NCBI RefSeq assembly: GCF_031846325.1
Contig: NZ_JAVRHZ010000002.1
Coordinates: 310,001 to 374,000 of the forward strand
Direction: 5' to 3'
DNA length: 64,000 nt
Source: Patiriisocius_A hiemis
GTDB taxonomy: Bacteria; Bacteroidota; Bacteroidia; Flavobacteriales; Flavobacteriaceae
Below are positions 46,037-54,703 of the stretch, piece after piece. How positions within the stretch are numbered: the stretch's first letter is position 1; every line of letters begins with the position of its first letter. The notes beneath the pieces are model-generated. The model saw only the letters and a list, made by a program, of their open reading frames with translations. It did no database searches and had not been told where the DNA came from. A program made the translations under genes and the position numbers.

Positions 46037-47065
46037 ATGATTAAAAACGACTTATTTCTTAGAGCTTTAAAAGGAGAAACTGTAGATAGACCTCCTGTAT
46101 GGATGATGCGTCAAGCTGGACGATACCTTCCAGAATTCATGGAAATAAAAGCAAAGTATGATTTCTTTACACGATGTCAAACTCCAGAACTAGCTAGCGA
46201 AATAACTGTACAGCCTATACGTAGGTATGGCATGGATGCAGCAATTTTGTTTAGCGATATCTTGGTGATTCCTCAGGCCATGAATATTGAAGTTGAGATG
46301 AAACCTGGTTTAGGTCCTTGGTTGCCAAGCCCAATTAGGAACCCTAAAGATCTAGATCGTGTTATTGTACCAGATATACAAGACACGTTAGGGTATGTGA
46401 TGGACGCGATTAAAATGACAAAAGAAAAACTTAATGACGAAATTCCGTTAATTGGTTTTGCTGGAAGTCCGTGGACCATTTTATGTTATTGTGTACAAGG
46501 GCAAGGAAGTAAAAATTTTGATAAAGCAAAAGAATTCTGTTTTACACAACCACTTGCAGCTCATGAATTATTACAGAAAATAACAGATACTACTATTGCT
46601 TACTTAAAAGAAAAAGTGAAAGCTGGAGTTAATGCTGTACAAGTGTTTGATAGTTGGGGAGGAATGTTATCACCAACAGATTATCAAGAGTTTTCTTGGA
46701 AATATATTCAGCAAATAATTGATGCTTTAAAAAACGAAACCGAAGTTATTGCTTTTGGAAAAGGATGTTGGTTTGCATTAGATACCATGGCAAAAAGTGG
46801 AGCTTCTGCACTAGGGGTTGATTGGACGTGTTCTGCAAGAAATGCTCGTTATTTAACTGGTGGAAATATTACATTACAAGGTAATTTTGACCCCACAAGA
46901 CTTTTTAGTCCTCCTAAGGAAATTAAAAAAATGGTTATCCAAATGATTAATGTGTTTGGAAAAGATAAATACATTGTAAATTTAGGACATGGTATCTTGC
47001 CAAACATTCCTATAGAAAATGCGGGTGCCTTTATTGAAGCTGTAAAAGAATATAAAGCAGAGTAA
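46037..47065 (+). CDS. hemE: Uroporphyrinogen decarboxylase
   Basis: 342 residues from ATG 46037; the longer frame overlaps hemD and adds an unlikely N-terminus. Signature RPPVWMMRQAGRYLPEF and FSDILVIPQAM are intact, along with GFAGSPWTILCY and the C-terminal NLGHGILPNIP. Converts uroporphyrinogen III to coproporphyrinogen III in the cytoplasm. It overlaps the next gene's start by one base. Confidence 0.96.
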   Translation: MIKNDLFLRALKGETVDRPPVWMMRQAGRYLPEFMEIKAKYDFFTRCQTPELASEITVQPIRRYGMDAAILFSDILVIPQAMNIEVEMKPGLGPWLPSPIRNPKDLDRVIVPDIQDTLGYVMDAIKMTKEKLNDEIPLIGFAGSPWTILCYCVQGQGSKNFDKAKEFCFTQPLAAHELLQKITDTTIAYLKEKVKAGVNAVQVFDSWGGMLSPTDYQEFSWKYIQQIIDALKNETEVIAFGKGCWFALDTMAKSGASALGVDWTCSARNARYLTGGNITLQGNFDPTRLFSPPKEIKKMVIQMINVFGKDKYIVNLGHGILPNIPIENAGAFIEAVKEYKAE

Positions 47066-47550
47066 TGAACATTTGGGTAAGAATAAAAAAACTTAGCTTA
47101 CGACAATTATCTAAGCTTGCTTTTTTATTTATACAAAACCCATTAAAAATAATTCCAACTTTAAAAGCAACAAAACACACCATAAAATTGTGTGATACCC
47201 TCTATGGAAAATCACATCATAGGAGTACAAAAGCTAATGCTTTTAGACATGCTTACTGGAATATTCAAATTTGTTTAAAAACGCAAAAAATCACCAAAAA
47301 TGAACAAAAATCTATTGATTTTGCTAAAAAATTAACTGATTTATATGAAAAAGTGACTCAAAACGAACCTTTAGATGAAGCCATGGATTTGCACAATAAT
47401 AAAATAGGCAGAGACAATTATTTACAAGTTTTAGATAAAAGTGAGCAAAAAATCATTGATTTTGTGCAAAAATTGGCAGAAAGAGCTCAAAAAGTGTCAA
47501 ATTTGGAAGAAATGAAAGAAATTGACAACTTGGTATATTTAGTAGAATGA
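47065..47550 (+). CDS. Unknown protein with FRHAYWN...DLHNN motif in the heme operon
   Basis: 161 residues, mostly helical and basic, with no signal peptide or membrane segment. It carries two conserved motifs, ANAFRHAYWN (~60-70) and AMDLHNNKIGRD (~112-123), resembling the DUF6973 type. The His/Asp/Asn pattern looks like an enzyme or metal site, but no function is known to me. It is tightly embedded: one-base overlap with hemE and ATGA overlap with the EI24 gene. Confidence 0.7.
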   Translation: MNIWVRIKKLSLRQLSKLAFLFIQNPLKIIPTLKATKHTIKLCDTLYGKSHHRSTKANAFRHAYWNIQICLKTQKITKNEQKSIDFAKKLTDLYEKVTQNEPLDEAMDLHNNKIGRDNYLQVLDKSEQKIIDFVQKLAERAQKVSNLEEMKEIDNLVYLVE

Positions 47551-48326
47551 ATTTTCTTAAAAACATATTTATTGGTATCAAGGCATATGGAGGGACTTTT
47601 AAACTCATTAGTTCTTTAGGCCTCTGGAAATATTTTTTAATCCCAATGTTAATCAGTCTTATTACTGCATGCGGTATTGGATTACTTGCTTGGGGTTTAA
47701 GCGATAACATAGCAAATCTATTAGATAAGTTATGGGTCTGGGAATGGGGGTCACAAACATTTCATGCTATTGGTGAAGTCATAGGGGCATTAATGGTAAT
47801 AGCGCTAGGTTTAATTCTATACAAACACATTATTATGGCATTAAGCGCTCCGTTTATGAGTCCCGTTTCCGAAAGAATAGAAGCACATCTTGTAGGCAAA
47901 AATCACACCCATAGAGAAACAAGTAATATGGCGCAATTATGGCGTGGTGTGAGAATAAATGTGAGAAATTTACTGATGGAGTTACTACTTACTATTCCTA
48001 TTTTGTTACTTAGTTTAATCCCTATTGTTAATTTTTTCACTTCTATTCTACTTTTCTTAGTGCAATCGTATTATGCTGGGTTTGGTAATATGGATTATAC
48101 CTTAGAACGGCATTTTGAAGTAAAAGAAAGCGTACAATTTGTAAGAAAAAATAGAGGTATCGCCATTGGTAATGGCATTGTTTTTATGGGTATGCTTTTA
48201 ATCCCAATAATAGGTATTATTTTAGTTTTGCCTCTTTCGGTAACGGCTTCTACTACAGAAACAGTTAGGCTTTTGGAAGAATCGAGAAAACTTAATATTC
48301 CAGAAAAAACCAATACAAATGGGTAA
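47547..48326 (+). CDS. EI24/CysZ-like membrane protein
   Basis: 259 residues with at least four membrane segments (around 28-50, 72-95, 140-165 and 205-230). SAPFMSPVSERIEAHLVG and LLMELLLTIPILLLSLIPIV fit the EI24 domain family, which includes the sulfate permease CysZ. Transported substrate here is unknown; in this operon a role in porphyrin or metabolite movement is conceivable but not shown. It overlaps both neighbours by a few bases. Confidence 0.8.
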   Translation: MNFLKNIFIGIKAYGGTFKLISSLGLWKYFLIPMLISLITACGIGLLAWGLSDNIANLLDKLWVWEWGSQTFHAIGEVIGALMVIALGLILYKHIIMALSAPFMSPVSERIEAHLVGKNHTHRETSNMAQLWRGVRINVRNLLMELLLTIPILLLSLIPIVNFFTSILLFLVQSYYAGFGNMDYTLERHFEVKESVQFVRKNRGIAIGNGIVFMGMLLIPIIGIILVLPLSVTASTTETVRLLEESRKLNIPEKTNTNG

Positions 48327-48849
48327 TGCCGACTTCTCAATAGGGAAATTAGTAAGAGAGGATGCCCAGGTTCTAAGCACCCTTATGCTTCAAAACGAAG
48401 AAAGGTTTCGCGCGTATTTTCCAATTACGCTTTCACGAAATACCACTAAAAGTGATTCTGAAAGTTTTATAACTTCAATTACTGAAGATGAAGCTAACAA
48501 AGTTCAGTTTCTTTATGCTGTAAGAAAGAATAAAAGTTTAATAGGTTTGGTGTATTTAAAGGAATTAGACTGGGAGAAAAAAGAGGGTGAATTTGCTTAT
48601 TGCATTGATAAAGAATATACTGGTAAAGGTTATACTTCAAGAGCTATACAACTACTTACAGAAAAGGCATTTAAGTCACTTGGTTTAGAAACATTAAATA
48701 TTATAGCACATAAAGGGAATACACCTAGTATAAAAGTCGCTTTAAATAATGGCTTTGAGTGGAAAAAAACATTAACAAAAGAATATACACCTCCTTATGG
48801 AACCCCTTTAGACATGGAGTTATATCAACTACATAGAGAAAAAAAGTAA
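48319..48849 (+). CDS. GNAT family N-acetyltransferase (RimJ-like)
   Basis: 176 residues. Acetyl-CoA binding region is IDKEYTGKGYTSRAIQLLTE (motif A, ~95-114) and LNIIAHKGNTPSIKVALNNGFE follows the RimJ/RimL pattern. Likely acetylates a protein N-terminus or small amine. Embedded between the EI24 gene and hemF with overlapping codons, so it is part of the hem transcript without an obvious heme role. Confidence 0.88.
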   Translation: MGNADFSIGKLVREDAQVLSTLMLQNEERFRAYFPITLSRNTTKSDSESFITSITEDEANKVQFLYAVRKNKSLIGLVYLKELDWEKKEGEFAYCIDKEYTGKGYTSRAIQLLTEKAFKSLGLETLNIIAHKGNTPSIKVALNNGFEWKKTLTKEYTPPYGTPLDMELYQLHREKK

Positions 48850-49751
48850 TGAAAGATACATTTGTTTCCTATATACGAAACCTTCAAGATACCATCACTT
48901 CAAAACTAGAAGAAATTGATGGTAAATCCCGTTTTAAAGAGCACCTTTGGAATAGACCCGAAGGAGGGGGAGGGCGCACACGCGTTATTGAAAATGGAGG
49001 CGTTTTTGAAAAAGGTGGTGTAAATATTAGTGAAGTTCATGGGACATTACCAAAGTCTATGCAAGATTACTTTGGTGTTCAAGAAGCCAATTTTTTTGCT
49101 TGTGGATTAAGCCTTGTGTTACACCCTAATAATCCAATGGCTCCAACTGTGCATGCAAATTGGAGGTATTTTGAATTATATGATAGTTCTGGAGCTATTG
49201 TTACACAATGGTTTGGCGGAGGGCAAGATTTAACTCCTTATTATCTTTTTGAAGAAGATGTTATTCATTTTCACACCATTTGTAAAAAGGCCTGTGATGC
49301 CCATAACAAAGAGTTCTACCCAAAATATAAGGCTCGTTGTGACGAGTATTTTTACAATAGTCATAGAAACGAAGCAAGAGGAATTGGAGGGCTGTTTTTT
49401 GATTATTGCAAAGAAACTGAAACAATGTCAATGCAAGATTGGTATAACTTTGTAACAGAAGTGGGTAATAGCTTTTTAGAGGCATATGTTCCAATTATTG
49501 ATAAAAGAAAAGCCCTACCTTATACCAAAGCACAAAAAGACTGGCAAGAAATACGAAGAGGTCGCTATGTTGAGTTTAACTTAGTACACGATAAAGGAAC
49601 TTTATTTGGTCTAAAAACTAATGGACGTATTGAAAGTATTTTAATGAGTCTTCCTCCTAAAGTACAATGGATTTACGATCATCATCCAGAAGCAGGAAGT
49701 GAAGAAGAAAAGTTAATTAATGTATTACAAAACCCAAGAGAATGGGTATAA
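48849..49751 (+). CDS. hemF: Oxygen-dependent coproporphyrinogen III oxidase
   Basis: 300 residues, typical length. Diagnostic sequences NPMAPTVHANWRYFE, GGGQDLTPYYLFEED and RRGRYVEFNLVHDKGTLFGL are present. It uses O2 to turn coproporphyrinogen III into protoporphyrinogen IX, so heme synthesis in this organism is at least partly aerobic. ATG overlaps the GNAT stop (TAATG). Confidence 0.96.
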   Translation: MKDTFVSYIRNLQDTITSKLEEIDGKSRFKEHLWNRPEGGGGRTRVIENGGVFEKGGVNISEVHGTLPKSMQDYFGVQEANFFACGLSLVLHPNNPMAPTVHANWRYFELYDSSGAIVTQWFGGGQDLTPYYLFEEDVIHFHTICKKACDAHNKEFYPKYKARCDEYFYNSHRNEARGIGGLFFDYCKETETMSMQDWYNFVTEVGNSFLEAYVPIIDKRKALPYTKAQKDWQEIRRGRYVEFNLVHDKGTLFGLKTNGRIESILMSLPPKVQWIYDHHPEAGSEEEKLINVLQNPREWV

Positions 49752-49762
49752 TATAAAAACAT

Positions 49763-50749
49763 ATGTATCCACTTAAAAGAAATAGAAGGTTAAGAACTAC
49801 GCAAGCACTTAGAAGTTTAGTAAGCGAAACAACAATTAGTGCAAACGACTTTATTGTTCCATTATTTATTGTAGAAGGAAAAGGCGTAAAAGAAGAAATC
49901 CCCTCGATGCCTAACTACTATAGGTATAGTTTAGACACCTTACCAACAGAGCTTAAAGAGCTATGGACATTAGGGTTACGGTGTGTTTTGCTTTTTGTAA
50001 AAGTTTCAGAAGACCTAAAAGACAATAACGGCACAGAGGCATTAAATCCAAACGGCCTAATGCAACAAGCTATTAAAAAGGTAAAAGATACTTGCCCAGA
50101 TATGGTTGTAATGACAGATGTTGCATTAGACCCTTACTCTATTTATGGTCATGATGGCATTATTTCTGAAGGTAGGGTTATTAATGATGACACTAATGCT
50201 GTTCTAGCTGAAATGGCGCTAAGTCATGCCAATGCTGGGGCAGATATTGTAGCTCCAAGTGATATGATGGATGGTCGCATTTTTGAAATACGTAGCTTAC
50301 TCGAAGACGAAGGCTTTCACGATACAGGTATTATGAGTTATAGTGCTAAATATGCTTCGGCTTTTTATGGTCCTTTTAGAGATGCGCTAGATAGTGCTCC
50401 AGCAGACGTAAAGGATATACCTAAGGATAAAAAAACCTATCAAATGGATCCTGCAAATCGAGAGGAAGCCATTAAAGAAACTCTTATGGATATAGAGGAA
50501 GGTGCAGATATTGTAATGGTAAAACCTGGACTATGTTATTTAGATATTGTTAGAGATTTAAAAAATGCTGTACAAGTCCCAATAGCTGTATATCAAGTAA
50601 GTGGCGAGTATGCAATGTTAAAGGCTGCTGCTGAAAAAGGATGGTTAGACCATGATCAAGTAATGCTAGAACAAGTTACCGCAATTAAAAGAGCAGGTGC
50701 TTCTATAATCGCAAGTTATTTTGCTAAGGATGTCGTAAAGCTCCTATAA
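49763..50749 (+). CDS. hemB: Delta-aminolevulinic acid dehydratase (porphobilinogen synthase)
   Basis: 328 residues. Active-site lysines lie in MSYSAKYASAFYGPFRDA and MVKPGLCYLDI. The metal region reads DVALDPYSIYGHDG, with Asp and Ala in place of the Cys triad of zinc enzymes, so it is a Mg-type enzyme. It condenses two ALA molecules into porphobilinogen. Last gene of the hem operon; convergent with the next gene, 1 nt apart. Confidence 0.96.
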   Translation: MYPLKRNRRLRTTQALRSLVSETTISANDFIVPLFIVEGKGVKEEIPSMPNYYRYSLDTLPTELKELWTLGLRCVLLFVKVSEDLKDNNGTEALNPNGLMQQAIKKVKDTCPDMVVMTDVALDPYSIYGHDGIISEGRVINDDTNAVLAEMALSHANAGADIVAPSDMMDGRIFEIRSLLEDEGFHDTGIMSYSAKYASAFYGPFRDALDSAPADVKDIPKDKKTYQMDPANREEAIKETLMDIEEGADIVMVKPGLCYLDIVRDLKNAVQVPIAVYQVSGEYAMLKAAAEKGWLDHDQVMLEQVTAIKRAGASIIASYFAKDVVKLL

Positions 50750-50750
50750 C

Positions 50751-51965
50751 TCACTCAAAAGCCTTTTCACCTAAATCAAAACCCCAGTTAATTCCTAATA
50801 TTGTCACTAGGTTATTATCTACAGGAAAGTCTTTTCCAAAACCTCCTGTTACAGTAATATCTTCATTAATTTGGTAGCTTATATTCCCAACTGATCGAAA
50901 TCTATCGCCATCTCCAGATCGTTTTAAGTACTCATATCCAAGTTTAAACTTATTTAATTCTAGCTCTAGCTTTCCGCCATAATCCCAAAAACTTTCATTA
51001 AAGTAGACTCCTTCTTCATCAATATTAAAACCATCATCTACAAACTTGCCAATTGCGTAAATGTGTAAATAACTACTGCTATTAAAACGCACAGCTGCGT
51101 CTGCAGTAAGCCAACTACCAAATCTATTTGCTGTAGATGCATTAATCTCTGCCTCTTTAAACAAAACGCTATAGCCAATAGCACCATCGATTCTAATGTT
51201 TGGCTTTATATTTTTAGGATTATTCACAAAACTTTCAACTTTAGGGCAGCGTTCAGCTAAGTAGTATTCAACTAACTTTTCTGGGGTTATATTTTCTATA
51301 TTAAGCCTTTGTAATAAAGAGGTATTCTCTTCATCTTCAATAAATAGTTTAGCAACATCTTGAAATTGCACTTGTAACTCTATACTTTCTGCATAAGACT
51401 TGCAAGTACCACTTCCAGGTTTAGGATTATCTGTTTCAAGCACGTAGTACAATTCAAACTCTGTGCTTAATTCACTTTCGACACCTGTTTTGGTAATCGC
51501 CTTACTTACTTCTTTTGTTCTAGATTTATTATAAAATTTAAATATGGTAGTTCTAGCTCCTATTCCAGCTACCCTTTTTTCTCCGGTAAACCCTTCAAAC
51601 TCTTTTTCGAGATAGGCCAATGAAAAAGACCAATCTGTTTTTAAACCAATAAGAGGGTCTATGTATTCTTCTCCATCCCTTTCTTTAAATCCTCTATACT
51701 TTTTATAGGTTCGCTTTTCATCAAAATCTATATACCAATAGGGGTTTATTTCAACTGCTATATTGGTGTTTGAAAATCCGTTGGCTAAGTAAACAGAAAG
51801 GCTTTTTAAATTTTCTGGAGTATGAAGCTGTGTTGGTGTCTCATCAAGCAATACAAATGCTGGATTGGTTACACTTTCAAAATTAAAATCATTAATAGAT
51901 GCCTTTTCTTGAGCAAAAACAGAAATTGAAAAGAACAGCCCTAAAATTATATAAATATGTTTCAT
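50751..51965 (-). CDS. Secreted, probably outer-membrane barrel protein of unknown function
   Basis: 404 residues with signal peptide MKHIYIILGLFFSISVFAQ. The chain has many short strands with alternating residues (for example LGYEYLKRSGDGDRF and DITVTGGFGKDFP) and ends in NWGFDLGEKAFE. The middle part (residues ~190-240) has two Cys (CKSY and RCPKV) that may pair. No family recognised. It follows another unknown gene by 10 nt, so the two likely act together. Confidence 0.65.
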   Translation of the reverse strand: MKHIYIILGLFFSISVFAQEKASINDFNFESVTNPAFVLLDETPTQLHTPENLKSLSVYLANGFSNTNIAVEINPYWYIDFDEKRTYKKYRGFKERDGEEYIDPLIGLKTDWSFSLAYLEKEFEGFTGEKRVAGIGARTTIFKFYNKSRTKEVSKAITKTGVESELSTEFELYYVLETDNPKPGSGTCKSYAESIELQVQFQDVAKLFIEDEENTSLLQRLNIENITPEKLVEYYLAERCPKVESFVNNPKNIKPNIRIDGAIGYSVLFKEAEINASTANRFGSWLTADAAVRFNSSSYLHIYAIGKFVDDGFNIDEEGVYFNESFWDYGGKLELELNKFKLGYEYLKRSGDGDRFRSVGNISYQINEDITVTGGFGKDFPVDNNLVTILGINWGFDLGEKAFE

Positions 51966-51975
51966 TTTAATAGTG

Positions 51976-52401
51976 TTAGGTTAGGAGAACTTCAATTCTT
52001 TTAGTCACTCTAAAGGTTTCGTCAGCATCACTCCCTTTGTTGTATTCATCTTTATGAGTATCATATTTAGTTTCAAAACCTTGTACTTGACCTCCATTAA
52101 AACTGTAATCAATCTCTGTTTGTGCTACAATAATATCTTTATTAGGAAACTGGTTTGCATCTACTATAAAGCTAGTAATAATCTTAACTATTGGTTTTTC
52201 AACTAGTTTAGACTTTAAAACCTCAGCTTCGTAATTTCCTTCAGCATTAATAGTTACAGCTTGTCTTTTTCTTCTTCTTGCATCCTCTTTTTGGTGAATA
52301 ATAACAATTACCTCATTAGGGTCATCTAATTTTGCATCACTAGAAGGAATAACAGTAATAACTAAGTTTTTTGAATCATTTTTTGTAGAGTATATTTCCA
52401 T
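51976..52401 (-). CDS. Unknown small soluble protein
   Basis: 141 residues, no signal peptide or membrane segment, strand-rich. It contains an Arg/Lys patch (ARRRKRQAV, ~36-44) and a C-terminal TKRIEVLLT. I do not recognise the family. It lies 10 nt before the barrel-like gene and is presumably expressed with it. Confidence 0.6.
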   Translation of the reverse strand: MEIYSTKNDSKNLVITVIPSSDAKLDDPNEVIVIIHQKEDARRRKRQAVTINAEGNYEAEVLKSKLVEKPIVKIITSFIVDANQFPNKDIIVAQTEIDYSFNGGQVQGFETKYDTHKDEYNKGSDADETFRVTKRIEVLLT

Positions 52402-52529
52402 AATGAAATTGGTTAAGTACTATAAATGTAGCAAGAAAAAACTCATTTAGGATACCTAATACTTAGTAATTGTTATTTACAAAAAGAACTGTAAGAATTT
52501 AGTACATTGCATATATATCTTTTTTTAAA

Positions 52530-53048
52530 ATGAAACCATTCTTTACGTTCCTATGTGCAGGATTATGCATGTTATCTATTTATGCACAAGAACCTTCCAC
52601 AGCTACTACCCCAAAAAAAGCATTTTTAGAGAAGTGGGAGAATTCCAAAAATTATCTAATTGGTATTGCAGAGGCAATGCCAGAGGAGTTTTACAATTTT
52701 AAACCTTCTGAAAGACAAATGAGCTTTAAAGAGCAGCTAGTACATATAAAAGGAAATATGGATTGGTTAGGTACCACTTACTTTTCAGCAGAAAAAAAAG
52801 AAGAATTTGAAAAAGAAAGTAAGCAAGAGGTTATTGCAGCTTTAGAAAATAGTTTTAACTTGGTTACTAAAGCAATAGAGGCTGCTGATAGCGTGGCACT
52901 TACTGAAACTGTAGACTTTTTTGCTGGACCTAAAACAAAACTACAAATACTCAATTTATTACAAGACCACGTAACCCATCACAGAGGACAACTTATTGTT
53001 TATCTTAACTTAAAAGAAATAACTCCACCAAGATACATTGGTTGGTAA
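52530..53048 (+). CDS. Secreted DinB-like four-helix protein
   Basis: 172 residues with a signal peptide (MKPFFTFLCAGLCMLSIYAQ). The rest fits the DinB/YfiT-like fold: FKEQLVHIKGNMDWLG and LLQDHVTHHRGQLIVYLNL carry the three His positions that bind a metal in this family. The family includes thiol-S-transferase-like proteins and unknowns. Export makes this member somewhat unusual; substrate unknown. Confidence 0.85.
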   Translation: MKPFFTFLCAGLCMLSIYAQEPSTATTPKKAFLEKWENSKNYLIGIAEAMPEEFYNFKPSERQMSFKEQLVHIKGNMDWLGTTYFSAEKKEEFEKESKQEVIAALENSFNLVTKAIEAADSVALTETVDFFAGPKTKLQILNLLQDHVTHHRGQLIVYLNLKEITPPRYIGW

Positions 53049-53109
53049 ATTATAGAGATTTTAAGAGGAGTTTCAGTCTTAAAATTTTAACTTTAAAAAA
53101 AATTATTGA

Positions 53110-54207
53110 ATGACACTTTTAATCGTTTACGCGATATTATCTATTTTCTTTTCATTTTTATGCTCTATTCTAGAAGCAGCGCTACTTAGTTTTACGCCCA
53201 CATTTATAAAAATGAAAACTCAAGAGAATAAAAGCTATGCTCAAACCTTAGCAAATCTTAAAAAGAATATTGACGAACCTCTTATAGCCATCTTAACAGT
53301 AAACACAATTGCACATACGGTAGGGGCTATTTTAGTTGGTGTAGAGGCAGAAAAATTACCTTATAAGGTTGAAATACTTGGTTTTAATATTGTCGGGGTT
53401 GTTTCGGCAATTATGACCTTGCTTATTTTAATTGTTTCAGAAATTATACCTAAAACAATTGGTGCTACGTATTGGAAAAAGCTTGGAAACTTTACTGCTA
53501 TTTTTCTAAACGTTATTATTTTTCCTCTAAAATATACTGGTATTTTATGGTTACTTACACGTACTACAAAACTAATTGGCAAATCTGCGCATGTAAGCAC
53601 TATGAGTCGAGAAGAATTTTTAGCAATTACAGATGCTGCTGAGCAAGAAGGTGTTTTTGAAGAAAACGAAAGTGCGGTAATTAAAAACCTTTTAATCTTC
53701 AAATCGGTTCAAGCAAAAGACGTAATGACACCCTTTCCTGTAGTGGTTACAGAAGACGAAACTGTAAGCCTATCTACATTTCACGAAAGCCATAAAAATC
53801 TTAGATTTTCACGTATTCCGGTATATAAAGAAAAATCGCATGACATTACAGGAGTAGTGCTTAAAGATGATATCCTTGAAGAAATTGTAGAGGAGCATGG
53901 AGACAAAACACTAGCTGACATAAAGAGAGACATTCATGTAATACAAAGTGATACTCCTATCCCAGATTTGTTTGATATTTTTATTAAACAACGTACACAT
54001 ATTTCGTTGGTAGTAGATGAGTTTGGAAACACAATTGGTATTGTTACCATGGAAGATATTATTGAAACACTTTTAGGCCTTGAAATTATGGATGAAAGTG
54101 ACACAATAGAAGACATGCAAATTGCTGCTCGAAAAAATTGGGAACGCAGAGCAAAGCGAATGGGAATTCAGCTTAAAGAAGAAGAGGCTAAAAAAGAAAA
54201 TGAGTAG
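53110..54207 (+). CDS. CNNM/DUF21 transporter with CBS pair
   Basis: 365 residues. The DUF21 membrane domain (~1-170) has three or four membrane segments, the EAALLSF motif and AEKLPYKVEILGF; a CBS pair (~195-320) follows, with RFSRIPVYKEKSHDITGVVLKDD and ISLVVDEFGNTIGIVTMEDI. No C-terminal CorC/HlyC domain. Such proteins are linked to Mg or other divalent-metal transport. Its last bases overlap the ogt gene. Confidence 0.9.
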   Translation: MTLLIVYAILSIFFSFLCSILEAALLSFTPTFIKMKTQENKSYAQTLANLKKNIDEPLIAILTVNTIAHTVGAILVGVEAEKLPYKVEILGFNIVGVVSAIMTLLILIVSEIIPKTIGATYWKKLGNFTAIFLNVIIFPLKYTGILWLLTRTTKLIGKSAHVSTMSREEFLAITDAAEQEGVFEENESAVIKNLLIFKSVQAKDVMTPFPVVVTEDETVSLSTFHESHKNLRFSRIPVYKEKSHDITGVVLKDDILEEIVEEHGDKTLADIKRDIHVIQSDTPIPDLFDIFIKQRTHISLVVDEFGNTIGIVTMEDIIETLLGLEIMDESDTIEDMQIAARKNWERRAKRMGIQLKEEEAKKENE

Positions 54208-54700
54208 TGAACATTATTATACAGGTTATTTAGATACACCTATTGGAATACTTCAATTAGGCTTTACTGAAGAAAAAAAACTCTGTTTTGCTCATTTTAA
54301 TGAAGATGATGTTTTTACTGAGGTTGCTAACAGCATGCAAGTTGAAGAAATACAAACAGCAATCGCTCAATTAAAAGAATACTTTGAGGGAACTAGAAAA
54401 ACGTTTAGCATTCCATTAGCACCCAAAGGAACCTATTTTCAGAAAAAAGTATGGGAAAAATTAGAAAAAATCCCCTTTGGAAAAACAGCTAGCTACCAAG
54501 AGATGGCAAACCAACTTGGAGACCCAAAAGTAATACGAGCTGCTGCTTCTGCTAATGGTAAAAACCCAATAGCAGTAATTATTCCTTGCCATAGAGTAAT
54601 AGGTAGTGATGGTTCATTAACTGGCTATGCTGGAGGTTTACATCGTAAAAAATGGCTTTTGGAGCACGAAAGTCCTGTAAAACAACAAAGTTTATTTTAA
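54200..54700 (+). CDS. ogt: Methylated-DNA-protein-cysteine methyltransferase
   Basis: 166 residues from the ATG overlapping the previous stop; a longer frame only adds out-of-family residues. The acceptor motif IPCHRVIG contains Cys130, and the DNA-binding helix FGKTASYQEMANQLGDPKVIRAA precedes it. It repairs O6-alkylguanine in one suicide reaction. Confidence 0.95.
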   Translation: MSSEHYYTGYLDTPIGILQLGFTEEKKLCFAHFNEDDVFTEVANSMQVEEIQTAIAQLKEYFEGTRKTFSIPLAPKGTYFQKKVWEKLEKIPFGKTASYQEMANQLGDPKVIRAAASANGKNPIAVIIPCHRVIGSDGSLTGYAGGLHRKKWLLEHESPVKQQSLF

Positions 54701-54703
54701 AGT

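Noticed and set aside
47453..47710. 85-codon minus-strand ORF across the unknown/EI24 junction
   Set aside because: Overlaps two tightly packed operon genes on the other strand; no conserved look.
53361..53702. 113-codon ORF antisense to the CNNM-like gene
   Set aside because: Fully contained in the DUF21 coding region, with no supporting features.
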